Below are positions 1 to 10,131 of a DNA stretch of 64,000 nucleotides, piece after piece. The stretch spans positions 103,489,849-103,553,848 of the forward strand of contig NC_050104.1 in NCBI RefSeq assembly GCF_902167145.1, read 5' to 3'. The translations under genes were made by a program, and so were the position numbers. Each line of letters begins with the position of its first letter. Within the stretch, counting starts at the first letter, position 1. The DNA is from Zea mays (taxonomy: Eukaryota > Streptophyta > Magnoliopsida > Poales > Poaceae). The notes below the pieces were generated by a model. It had not been told where the DNA came from. It saw nothing but the letters and a program-made list of their open reading frames with translations, and did not search any database.

Positions 1-669
1 TAGATTTAGAGTACACTTATGTATGCGTTGTTTGACAATGTTTATTTATGATATATTGAATGGTACTTATATATATATTATATTAATTATAATGTTGTTA
101 AATATATGTGTATGTATATTTCTCTTTCAAATTATTATAACATGATATCTAAAAAAATGATTATAAATTGAAGAATGTACCGCCGTGTAAGTCATTTCGT
201 TTAAATCTTAATAAGACGGTTACCAAAATGTCTAATATCAGTCTCCTAAATAAGACGGTTTCTAAAACGTCCATTATTAGTCACCTAAATAAGATGGTTT
301 TTATATTGTAATCGTCTATTATTGTAGGATATTCAAGACGGTTTGATAAATACTTTATGACTTTTAATGTTTGTATTCTCTACGATTCTTTAGAAGCAGT
401 GTCTTAAAAAAACCTAATTAAAGACAGTTTATCGGACGAAATGACTTAAACAAATACCTTTTTAGACGGTTTATCGGACAAAATGACTTAAACAAATACC
501 TTTTTCAGACGGTTATAAATTAAAAACTGTCTTATATAATATCTTTTAAGACGGTTTATAACCATCTTAAATGTGGGACATCTTTTGCGACTCCATCAAA
601 ATTGGACACTTCATAAGCATCTTAATAACTGAAAATTAACCGTCTCATATAGCATGATCTGTAGTAGTG
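1..669. mobile_element. CACTA DNA transposon, one terminal end (partial)
   Basis: The stretch is AT-rich and ends in gtagtagtg at 661-669, the inverse of the CACTAC terminal repeat of CACTA (En/Spm) transposons. Inside the end are many copies of a subterminal motif aagacggtt or close variants (near 213, 252, 290, 334, 422, 463, 508 and 548), which is usual for this superfamily. The next base continues the Sirevirus LTR seen intact at 48.5-49.8 kb, so the boundary is sharp. The expected 3-bp TSD would be tgc (670-672), but the other end lies outside the window. No transposase coding is visible here. Confidence 0.8.
426..512 (+). repeat. 42-bp tandem duplication in CACTA subterminal region
   Basis: The unit beginning gtttatcggac and running through aaacaaatacctttt occurs twice, starting near 427 and 469, with only one or two base differences. 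It adds copies of the subterminal motif that CACTA transposases are known to bind. Confidence 0.75.
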
Positions 670-1549
670 TGCAGAAGTCAGAGCAGCGAAGTTAGAGGTC
701 ATCGGACTGTTCGGTGCTGCTTGAAGACTGAAGATGCCAAAGGTCAACTGCTCCAAACCCTAACGGATAGCTGACGTGGCGCGCACCAGACAATGAACAA
801 TGTAGTGTTCGGTGCACCATCGGACTGTCCGGTGCGCCCATCGACAGCAAAAACAGCCAACGGCTAGGAAGTGGTTGGGGACTATAAATACCCCCCAACC
901 ATCTCATTCAAAGAAATCCAAGTTTTCTGAGATCCTCATTCAATACAAGAGCAATAGCATTCACTCCAAGACACAATTCGAAAGATCAAATCCTCTCCAA
1001 GTCCCAAAATCAACTCAACCACTTAGTGACTTGAGAGAGAGTTTTTATGTTCATTTGTGCTCTTGTTTCTAGGATTGCCTTCTCTCCTTCCCATTCTTAT
1101 TCTTAAGTGCTTTGTAAAGCTAACAAGAGACACCTAAGTGTGTGGTTATCCTTGCGGGGTCTTAGTGACACGTGTGATTAAGGAGAAGGCTCACTCGGTC
1201 TAAGTGACAGTTTGAGAGAGAGGAAAAGGGTTGAAGTAGACCCGGCCTTTGTGGCCTCCTCAACGGGGACTAGGTTCTTTGGAACTGAACATCGGTAAAA
1301 CAAATCACCGTGTCCACTTGTGTTGATTTCCATTTGATTTGTTTGCCCTATTTCATCTCTCTAAAGTTTCCTTGCCAACATTGGTATGAGTTTGCTCCCA
1401 AACGCCACCCGCATCATTTGAGCAACTCGTGACAAGAGAAACAATCTTCCGCCTCAGATTTAATTCTAGCGCTAACCCCGGTCTTAGTGTGTGTTTAAGT
1501 TTATAAATTTCAGGTTTCGCCTATTCAACCCCCCTCTAGGTGACTTTCA
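670..1549 (+). repeat. S1 5' LTR, left part removed by CACTA insertion
   Basis: It aligns with 48899-49758 of the 3' LTR and ends in ctttca at 1549, followed by a Met-tRNA-type primer binding site. The first roughly 390 bp of the LTR lie beyond the CACTA element, outside the window. A TATA box, actataaatacc, is at 881. A small indel near 790-820 separates the two LTR copies. Confidence 0.88.
881..892 (+). promoter_or_regulatory. TATA box of S1 5' LTR
   Basis: The motif actataaatacc is matched by gctataaatacc at about 49087 in the 3' LTR. It sits about 660 bp before the LTR end, where a Sirevirus promoter is expected. Confidence 0.65.
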
Positions 1550-1550
1550 A

Positions 1551-1565
1551 TTGGTATCATAGTCA
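1551..1565 (+). other. S1 primer binding site (initiator Met-tRNA type)
   Basis: The sequence ttggtatcatag follows the LTR end by one base. It resembles the complement of the plant initiator Met tRNA 3' end (TGGTATCAGAGC) with mismatches, so first-strand priming is inferred from family knowledge. Confidence 0.75.
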
Positions 1566-1598
1566 ATGCTTCATTAAGAGTCTAACAAACTCGAAGTG

Positions 1599-1976
1599 AT
1601 GTCTGGAGATCACGCCAAGAGGGAGATCGTTTCTGGAGACAAGCCCACGGGCTCGGGGAAGACTCCATCAAGGGAGTCCGGCAACAAGTACAAGGAGGAA
1701 TCCTCTTCCTCCATCAAGTCACATCGGAGGGGTGACAAGAAGAAGAAGAAGATGAAGAAGGTGGTCTACTACGAGACCGACTCTTCAACGCCCTCCACAT
1801 CTGGCACCGAGTCGTCCACTACTTCTAAGCGCCATGAGCGCAAGAAGTATAGTAAGATGCCCCTATGCTATCCCCGTATTTCCAAACGCGCTCCTCTACT
1901 TTCCGTTCCCTTAGGCAAACCACCATATTTTGATGGTGAAGATTATTGTATGTGGAATGATAAAATGAGGCATCAT
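1599..1976 (+). pseudogene. S1 gag, part 1 (N-terminus)
   Basis: The ATG at 1599 starts MSGDHAKREIV, followed by a Lys/Ser-rich region with a KKKKK run and then the Sirevirus gag signature LGKPPYFDGEDY. It stops at MRHH, where T1 is inserted. After T1 the frame continues exactly at 20395 with the segment beginning ITSLHESIWDIV, so the T1 insertion itself did not shift the frame. Gag forms the particle and packages element RNA; this copy is broken further downstream. Confidence 0.85.
1972..1976. other. TSD of T1, left copy (atcat)
   Basis: The 5-bp atcat directly precedes the T1 terminus and is repeated at 20390-20394 directly after the other terminus. Confidence 0.9.
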
Positions 1977-2453
1977 TGTTGGAACTTGCTCTCAGTTGCA
2001 AGGGGATTCAACAAGGGTGAACAATGACGTTAACAGGGTTCTCGCGCGTGTGGGCAATAGCTCTGTTAATCTGGCCTCTCACGGGCACTGTGCGGGGGTA
2101 TTTATAGGTATCTGAGCGCCCAGCGCCTTGTGTTAAGGATGCATGTGCCCTCAGCCACCTAGGTTATCCCCAGAATATTCCCATAAAGCAGGGTTACAGA
2201 CTGTAATTACAGGAATGCCTTTACAAATTAGGCCCGTAACACGCGGCGACCACGCAGGGCCCGTTACAATGGGCCGGATCACACGTGGGCCTCTGAGCTG
2301 GACGAGGCCGTACGGTGGGATGACGACGCGTCGCAGGCCTTCGTCTGGTGCCGAATAAAGCGAAGGGTGTCCCTGCCCGTTTTGTCTTCGTCGGACCAGC
2401 GACTGCGGTGAAGGCCTCGAGCGAAGGGTGGCGTCTTTGCCTTCGCCCCAACA
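1977..2453 (-). repeat. T1 3' LTR
   Basis: The plus-strand ends are tgttgg and ccaaca. It differs from the right copy at about nine sites by eye, all transitions. A minus-strand TATA-like motif, the complement of ggtatttataggt, is at 2097-2109. A purine-rich tract in element orientation lies directly outside at 2454-2468. Confidence 0.92.
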
Positions 2454-2824
2454 TTTGCCCTCCGAGGGACCAGTTCGACAAAGTCACCTGGTGCCGAAGA
2501 CGTCGCTAGATGGCGGAGACGCTGCCCTCGCTCGAAGTGGTTCCGCGGGGGTTGTTGATATGACCGTTGATTGACACCGTACTGTTGGATTGCGGGTTTC
2601 CCGAAGCACCGCGCCCTGTTGGATTGCGGGTTTCCCGAAGAGCCGTGCCCTGTCTATAAAAGGGGGCAGGGGTCGGCGCTTTTTGAACTTCACTTTCCGC
2701 ACTCCGTGAAAACCCTAGCCGCTTTTTCCACCGTCTTGCTGCTCGTCTGCCCGCCGTGCTCTTGTTCGCCGGAGATCTGGCTCGAGTGAAGCAGACCACC
2801 CACCGCCGCCGAGGGTACGTTGCG
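2454..2824 (+). promoter_or_regulatory. Polypurine tract of T1 and promoter/5' leader of the antisense gene
   Basis: The segment 2454-2468 (plus tttgccctccgaggg) reads as a purine tract on the minus strand. Two near-copies of gttggattgcgggtttcccgaag lie at 2584 and 2618. A good plus-strand TATA box, tctataaaag, is at 2653-2662. The first in-context ATG of the antisense gene is 160 bp further on at 2825. The leader between them is C/T-rich, like a plant 5' UTR. Confidence 0.65.
2653..2662 (+). promoter_or_regulatory. TATA box for T1 antisense gene
   Basis: The motif tctataaaag is followed by gggggcagg. It lies on the strand opposite to T1 gag-pol, 163 bp before the ATG at 2825, so it could drive the antisense gene. 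A start site near 2690 is inferred from the usual TATA spacing. Confidence 0.6.
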
Positions 2825-3294
2825 ATGCCGACCTCCTCTTCTTCTGCTGCCGCTACGCCGCCGGCCGACGCCTCGCCGCCGGCCGACGCCTCGTCTGAGG
2901 AGACGCTGAGTAGTTTGGTGGCGGAGGAGTTGCGCGCCAGCGATTCTGTGGATTTTGGCGTGTCGCGGATGTCGTCGGTCCGCGTGCAAGATATGCAGCG
3001 GCTGGGTTATTTTGGCGGCGGAGTTGCTCGTGTCCCGGGGACGGAGGAAGTCCCCGAGCCGGAGGGTGAGTTGGTTGTGTTCGAGGCGTTCTTCGCCGCC
3101 GGTCTCCGCCTGCCTGCGCACCGATTTGTTGGTGAAGTCCTGCGCAGGTTTAATGTTCAGATACATCAGCTGACACCGAATGCCGTGGTGGCTCTGTCGA
3201 AGTATGTCTGGGCGACGACTTCGTATGGCGGACAGCCATCAGTCGAAGTCTTTGCGAAGTACTATTGCCTGCACTGGCAGAAGAGGATGATTGG
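2825..3294 (+). pseudogene. T1 antisense gene, exon 1 first half (PF04195-like)
   Basis: The ATG at 2825 begins MPTSSSSAAA, followed by an Ala/Pro/Ser-rich stretch. A domain then follows with the pattern FFAAGLRLPAHRFVGEVLRR and LTPNAVVALSKYVW, as in the 'putative gypsy type transposon' family (PF04195), which is common in grass gypsy elements. Function is unknown. The start is chosen over an upstream in-frame GTG because it follows a TATA box and leader. N1 interrupts the exon at 3294. The reading resumes in frame at 10132, with the TSD bases counted once. It runs opposite to T1 gag-pol. Confidence 0.8.
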
Positions 3295-5849
3295 TGTAAC
3301 ACCCCGGGGTCCACAAACACCCCAGAATGCTACTAAACTACACATCTAACATTCATATATAAAATTTCGACAACATCTCCTTTGAAAATTGCATAAACGG
3401 GGAAGCAACAAAGTATAAATAGATATCATGATAAGAAAACATAAAAGACATTAATAATCTGCTAGCAATGGGAAGACAACCATAACAACATGAACTGAAT
3501 TAATCAGTGCACACGACTAGTTAAAAACAAACATCCTTTGACAAGAAGTTTCTAATTAAATCATGACTATGTCTGGGCAGCATTATTATGAGAGTGAAGG
3601 TGGATGTGCTGCTACTTCCCACTCCCCTTGATGAGCAACAAGCACCTGCATTGAGTAATGCAAGAGTGAGATGAAACATCTCAGCAAGCTAATTGTTCTG
3701 ACGAGATATTTAAACCACAAATTGAATTAATCAACATTTTAAAAGAATCACAATCAAGATCAGAAATACTTGTAGATATAGAACTCAGTAGTCCCAATAT
3801 AACCAATATCATCTCATTTCCTCGAACAACCACAATAGGTTGTATAACACTTCCCTGCATCAACAATACCTGCAAATATCACTTCAATGTATGCATAGGA
3901 ATGCAATGTGTAGGTGCTCTATCTTCATACCTCTGAGGGTATAAAACCACATCATCTGCAAATATCACTTCAATGTATGCATATGAATGCAATGCATATG
4001 TCCTCTGCCTTCATACCTCTAAGGGTATGAAGCCGCATCGTACCCCTCCTCGGGCAACGTACGATGCTAAGTTGTACCGGTACGGTCGGACCATAGGTCA
4101 CGACAAAACTTCAGATGCAAATGAGTCATGCAATGTATATGGCATGCTGCATTTATCAATAAACTTCACTTCCTTCAGATACAATACAAACCTCAAATAA
4201 TACTTTATTTACCTTCAGATACAATACCAACCTCAAATAATACTTCATTTACCTTCAGGGGTGTGAATTAATCTCATGAATCATACTCGAATCATAATCA
4301 TCATCAATATATGATTGAGCATCAGTATAATGCAAGCAAGTAAAGCATCACCATAGTGTCCAATTATGAAAGAATCCAATACTTCTGAATATTATAGTGT
4401 AGGCAATAGAAATAATAGGTCAGAACGGAAGCAACCACCGCTACATTCACTTGCCTTCATCGAAGAAGAAGAAATGTACTAGACATGATCTGGAGTGTAG
4501 CCACCTGCTAGCGGGCATAAAACTTAGTACAAATATTTCACAAACATTTGCCATGAATGAACAAAACACTCCTACACTTGAAACCAAGACCCAGTGGAAA
4601 GACTCCCACCCTGAACCACATGCCATACAACAGCAACGCTGTTTGTTAATTTTGTATCTTTAAAATTAAAATAGCGGTGATATCAAACAAATACTCTAGG
4701 AGTATCTACACAAAATACTCTACAACTTCAGTATTCAAAAGATAGTTAAATTTTGTCATCTACAAGTTCTAAAACATCTGACAAGATAACTGACTGAATC
4801 TGTTTTAGACAGCAGTATGGTTAACTTTAAAATTCGATATCTCCCAAACTACTGAACCAAAAATTATGAAATTCTGCTGGAAGTAAGAACTTTTATCCCT
4901 CTACAAAAGTCTTCATAGTTGGAAGAGCCAATTCGGCCATTTACTAGATGAAACCCACCAGTGAACAGACCCACTCATTTTTGTCAGGTAAACAGGAACA
5001 GCCACAGTAAAACAAACATAACTAGAGTTTCACAAACCATATGAATGCACTCTTTAACAATCTGGAAAGCTTATGAAATTATCTACAACTTCTTTTACCA
5101 ACTCACAGTTTAATTCTGTTGATAAAATTGCCTAACTCTTAAGAGAACAGATTCTGCATAGAATTATGAGACTGGAAAACTGATATAATCAAACTGCCAT
5201 AACTTTCTGTTCTGATGTCCGATTGAGGTGCTCTTCGCGGCCACGAAAAGATCTACAAATTATCTACGACTCATATATAGACTTTTTTATTTTTTTTAGG
5301 CCACTAAGACCACGGAAAACTGGCATGAACAGAAACTGTCGAATCTGCCATTCTGCAGAAAACTAAATTCGAGATCAAAACCTAACCCCACATCAAATCC
5401 AACCTCTAATCCTTTAATTCCCATGATCCACAACCTCCAAAAGCATATAATTACAGGGAGGAACAAGGATCTCATCCATACCTAGGGTTTCCCCAAGAAA
5501 TTCTGCAAGAAGAGATGGGGAAGAACATCTCCTTGATCCTCTCTTCCTCTTCAATTCAACGTGCTCCTCCTCTTCTCGATCCTTGCTGCGTAGGGGGAGA
5601 TCTTGGGGGAGGAAGCAATGGAGGATGGCTGCCATAGGGGGAGGGGGCGGCCAGCCAAGGGGGAGAAAGGGGGTGGTGGCCAAGAGGGGGGGGTGAAGGG
5701 AAAAAAAGGGGTGGCCACCTAGGGTTTTTGTGGGAGAAAGAAACGACGCCTCAGATGACTTCTATCTTTGCATCCAATGGCCCACAACCCTTTACCTCAT
5801 CCACGCACCAAAGATTAACTTTTGGTCAACATTTTTTTGGGATATTACA
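3295..5849 (-). repeat. N1 3' LTR
   Basis: The ends are tgtaac and attaca in plus orientation. The left part holds a direct repeat of about 45 bp around caaatatcacttcaatgtatg (near 3875 and 3957). The right part (5620-5715) has long G runs on the plus strand. Short open frames inside are conserved in both LTR copies only because the copies are nearly identical; I see no coding signal. Confidence 0.92.
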
Positions 5850-7571
5850 CTCTACCCCCCTTAAAAAGAATTCGACCTCGAATTCGGCCACTCCAAGCAA
5901 AACACCCAAGGTACCCCATATAGCACCACCATTCAAAACATGGGTCCATTATTGGTCTTAATTAACACAAGAACTTCTACCTTGGACTAATTGGCTAAGT
6001 AAACTACACGACCTAACATCCAGCATGAAACAACATGCAATGAAGCTCAAAGCAAGTCATAGTTGCAATCAACACTACAATTTCACACCATCAAATTTGG
6101 ATGCAACTATACATCAACATCAATGTCTTAAGACAACACTCTTTTATGAAGGGGTAATATGCACCAAGCACAACCCTTACCAACTTCAACAATTAATTTT
6201 AATTAAATGGTGAAACATCTACACCCGACGAATGTATAAGAAGATCAAACACCTCACCTTAAAGCACCATGAAACAAGTAGTTCTATTGAAACAAAACTC
6301 CTAATCTTCCTAATCCTTATTCTTGCCATCATGAAAAGATAATAATGTAATCTAACATTCTTTGCGCCCCACAAAAGGGAGAAAATCCACAGAACTAATG
6401 GAGCAATAAAGCCAACAAGAAGCCAATAATATTCTGTGCGGCACATTTCATCGAAGAAATGCCAAAAGCTCCACAAAGAGCACTAACACCACAACAACAC
6501 AATACTTGGTTAACCAATGTCACTATACTTCATCCAACAACTCAACTAAGAAAAATATCCGAACTAGTAAGGTTAACCTACACATAATATAAGTCTTCAT
6601 CTACTGTAGTTCATAAACTTACATTTCATTCTATCATACGATGCACTCAAAGTACCAGACATACAAGGTCAATAATAACCCCGTAATCCTTCACACATTT
6701 GACAAACATCTCAAGCTAATGTAAAAACCACATCATTTACGAATAGGTGACTAACCACACACAACAAACTCTAGGCTAGGCACTGGCTTCATTCAAACCA
6801 ATAGATAGGTGGTCCAACAATGGCTCCACAAGCATGCATCAGAGAGAGAACCATCTGATCCTCCATATATTAATACATAATCAATGGATCCAGAAAATCA
6901 AAGGTTTATTCTACAACTAGCATGACTAACATGCAACCACTTTAAACCACATCTAGGCTTTGTGGCTACTAAAACACACAATAGAAGAGAGACATGTAAG
7001 CCATTCTAGCTAGGTAAAGACTTCCCCCAAAATTCATATAAAAGTACCAACATTCATTTCTTTTAGAACTGGTTTCTCGACATAAACAATCATTCTTTGC
7101 AAAGATAGTTGGAACTATCCACCAACCGCTCAACAACTTAAATTCAAATTGATGGTTACCTTGTAACCCAAAACACGCAATTCACACTCCTCTTAGAAAC
7201 ATCCTCAATCAAGCATATATAACAATATTATTGTAATAAAACTCAACCATGAAAAACATGGTGTAAACAACATAAACATACATGTCTATCACAAGCATAA
7301 TAACAACTTCAATCTCTCAAAAGACCAGCGATATCAATCACATTAATAAAACAATATGAAGATTTAGAGATAAATTATATTAGGCATTAAGTCATAAACG
7401 ACTTACCACATCACCGTAAAGGAATAGGAGGGGTGAAATTATTGTCATCTGCACTCCAAAGACATTAATATATATCAAAGATATTTGAACCCATACCCTT
7501 CCTATATGTGCAAGTGTGTCAAATTTATCTTCAAATTGCCAAGAATCTAAAGCCTATGCTTTGATACCAAC
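5850..7571 (-). other. N1 internal region, non-coding
   Basis: The left edge, the complement of ctctaccccccttaaaaag, is a purine tract in element orientation. It is followed by the palindrome-like gaattcgacctcgaattc. The right edge (about 7550-7571) is, on the minus strand, ttggtatcaaagcatagg, a Met-tRNA-type primer binding site. Between them is AT-rich DNA with no long reading frame and no recognisable gag, protease, RT or integrase. Confidence 0.85.
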
Positions 7572-10126
7572 TGTAACACCCCGGGGTCCACAAACACCCC
7601 AGAATGCTACTAAACTACACATCTAACATTCATATATAAAATTTCGACAGCATCTCCTTTGAAAATTGCATAAACGGGGAAGCAACAAAGTATAAATAGA
7701 TATCATGATAAGAAAACATAAAAGACATTAATAATCTGCTAGCAATGGGAAGACAACCATAACAACATGAACTGAATTAATCAGTGCGCACGACTAGTTA
7801 AAAACAAACATCCTTTGACAAGAAGTTTCTAATTAAATCATGACTGTGTCTGGGCAGCATTATTATGAGAGTGAAGGTGGATGTGCTGCTACTTCCCACT
7901 CCCCTTGATGAGCAACAAGCACCTGCATTGAGTAATGCAAGAGTGAGATGAAACATCTCAGCAAGCTAATTGTTCTGACGAGATATTTAAACCACAAATT
8001 GAATTAATCAACATTTTAAAAGAATCACAATCAAGATCAGAAATACTTGTAGATATAGAACTCAGTAGTCCCAATATAACCAATATCATCTCATTTCCTC
8101 GAACAACCACAATAGGTTGTATAACACTTCCCTGCATCAACAATACCTGCAAATATCACTTCAATGTATGCATAGGAATGCAATGTGTAGGTCCTCTATC
8201 TTCATACCTCTGAGGGTATAAAACCACATCATCTGCAAATATCACTTCAATGTATGCATATGAATGCAATGCATATGTCCTCTGCCTTCATACCTCTAAG
8301 GGTATGAAGCCGCATCGTACCCCTCCTCGGGCAACGTACGATGCTAAGTTGTACCGGTACGGTCGGACCATAGGTCACGACAAAACTTCAGATGCAAATG
8401 AGTCATGCAATGTATATGGCATGCTGCATTTATCAATAAACTTCACTTCCTTCAGATACAATACAAACCTCAAATAATACTTTATTTACCTTCAGATACA
8501 ATACCAACCTCAAATAATATTTCATTTACCTTCAGGGGTGTGAATTAATCTCATGAATCATACTCGAATCATAATCATCATCAATATATGATTGAGCATC
8601 AGTATAATGCAAGCAAGTAAAGCATCACCATAGTGTCCAATTATGAAAGAATCCAATACTTCTGAATATTATAGTGTAGGCAATAGAAATAATAGGTCAG
8701 AACGGAAGCAACCACCGCTACATTCACTTGCCTTCATCGAAGAAGAAGAAATGTACTAGACATGATCTGGAGTGTAGCCACCTGCTAGCGGGCATAAAAC
8801 TTAGTACAAATATTTCACAAACATTTGCCATGAATGAACAAAACACTCCTACACTTGAAACCAAGACCCAGTGGAAAGACTCACACCCTGAACCACATGC
8901 CATACAACAGCAACGCTGTTTGTTAATTTTGTATCTTTAAAATTAAAATAGCGGTGATATCAAACAAATACTCTAGGAGTATCTACACAAAATACTCTAC
9001 AACTTCAGTATTCAAAAGATAGTTAAATTTTGTCATCTACAAGTTCTAAAACATCTGACAAGATAACTGACTGAATCTGTTTTAGACAGCAGTATGGTTA
9101 ACTTTAAAATTCGATATCTCCCAACCTACTGAACCAAAAATTATGAAATTCTGCTGGAAGTAAGAAATTTTATCCCTCTACAAAAGTCTCCATAGTTGGA
9201 AGAGCCAATTCGGCCATTTACTAGATGAAACCCACCAGTGAACAGACCCACTCATTTTTGTCAGGTAAACAGGAACAGCCACAGTAAAACAAACATAACT
9301 AGAGTTTCACAAACCATATGAATGCACTCTTTAACAATCTGGAAAGCTTATGAAATTATCTACAACTTCTTTTACCAACTCACAGTTTAATTCTGTTGAT
9401 AAAATTGCCTAACTCTTAAGAGAACAGATTCTGTACAGAATTATGAGACTGGAAAACTGCTATAATCAAACTGCCATAACTTTCTGTTCTGATGTCCGAT
9501 TGAGGTGCTCTTCGCGGCCACGGAAAGATCTACAAATTATCTACGACTCATATATAGACTTTTTTTATTTTTTTTGAGGCCACTAAGACCACAGAAAACT
9601 GGCATGAACAGAAACTGTCGAATCTGCCATTCTGCAGAAAACTAAATTCGAGATCAAAACCTAACCCCACATCAAATCCAACCTCTAATCCTTTAATTCC
9701 CATGATCCACAACCTCCAAAAGCATATAATTACAGGGAGGAACAAGGATCTCATCCATACCTAGGGTTTCCCCAAGAAATTCTGCAAGAAGAGATGGGGA
9801 AGAACATCTCCTTGATCCTCTCTTCCTCTTCAATTCAACGTGCTCCTCCTCTTCTCGATCCTTGCTGCGTAGGGGGAGATCTTGGGGGAGGAAGCAATGG
9901 AGGATGGCTGCCATAGGGGGAGGGGGCGGCCAGCCAAGGGGTAGAAAGGGGGTGGCGGCCAAGAGGGGGGTGAAGGGAAAAAAAGGGGTGGCCACCCAGG
10001 GTTTTTGTGGGAGAAAGAAACGACGCCTCAGATGACTTCTATCTTTGCATCCAATGGCCCACAACCCTTTACCTCATCCACGCACCAAAGATTAACTTTT
10101 GGTCAACATTTTTTTGGGATATTACA
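7572..10126 (-). repeat. N1 5' LTR
   Basis: It is a near-perfect copy of 3295-5849, with scattered single-base changes and a few 1-2 bp indels in G or T runs. An open frame running from this LTR end into the antisense gene downstream is an accident of the junction. Confidence 0.92.
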
Positions 10127-10131
10127 ATTGG

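Larger units (their letters stand above)
3295..10126 (-). mobile_element. N1: non-autonomous LTR retrotransposon in the T1 antisense gene
   Basis: N1 is a 6.8-kb element with two 2555-bp LTRs (3295-5849 and 7572-10126) and TSD attgg at 3290-3294 and 10127-10131. The primer binding site next to the right LTR and the purine tract next to the left LTR give minus orientation. The 1.7-kb internal region has no gag or pol. The LTR ends (TGTAAT...) and the AAGGGGGG tract resemble Tekay-type chromoviruses, which would have to supply the proteins. The LTRs differ at about 20 sites by eye, so the insertion is recent. Confidence 0.92.

Noticed and set aside
1596..1598. GTG as start of S1 gag
   Set aside because: An ATG follows directly at 1599 and matches the usual MSG start of these gag proteins.
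10007..10131. Start of a 455-residue protein in the N1 LTR
   Set aside because: The frame simply runs from LTR sequence across the TSD into the interrupted antisense exon. The true start is at 2825.
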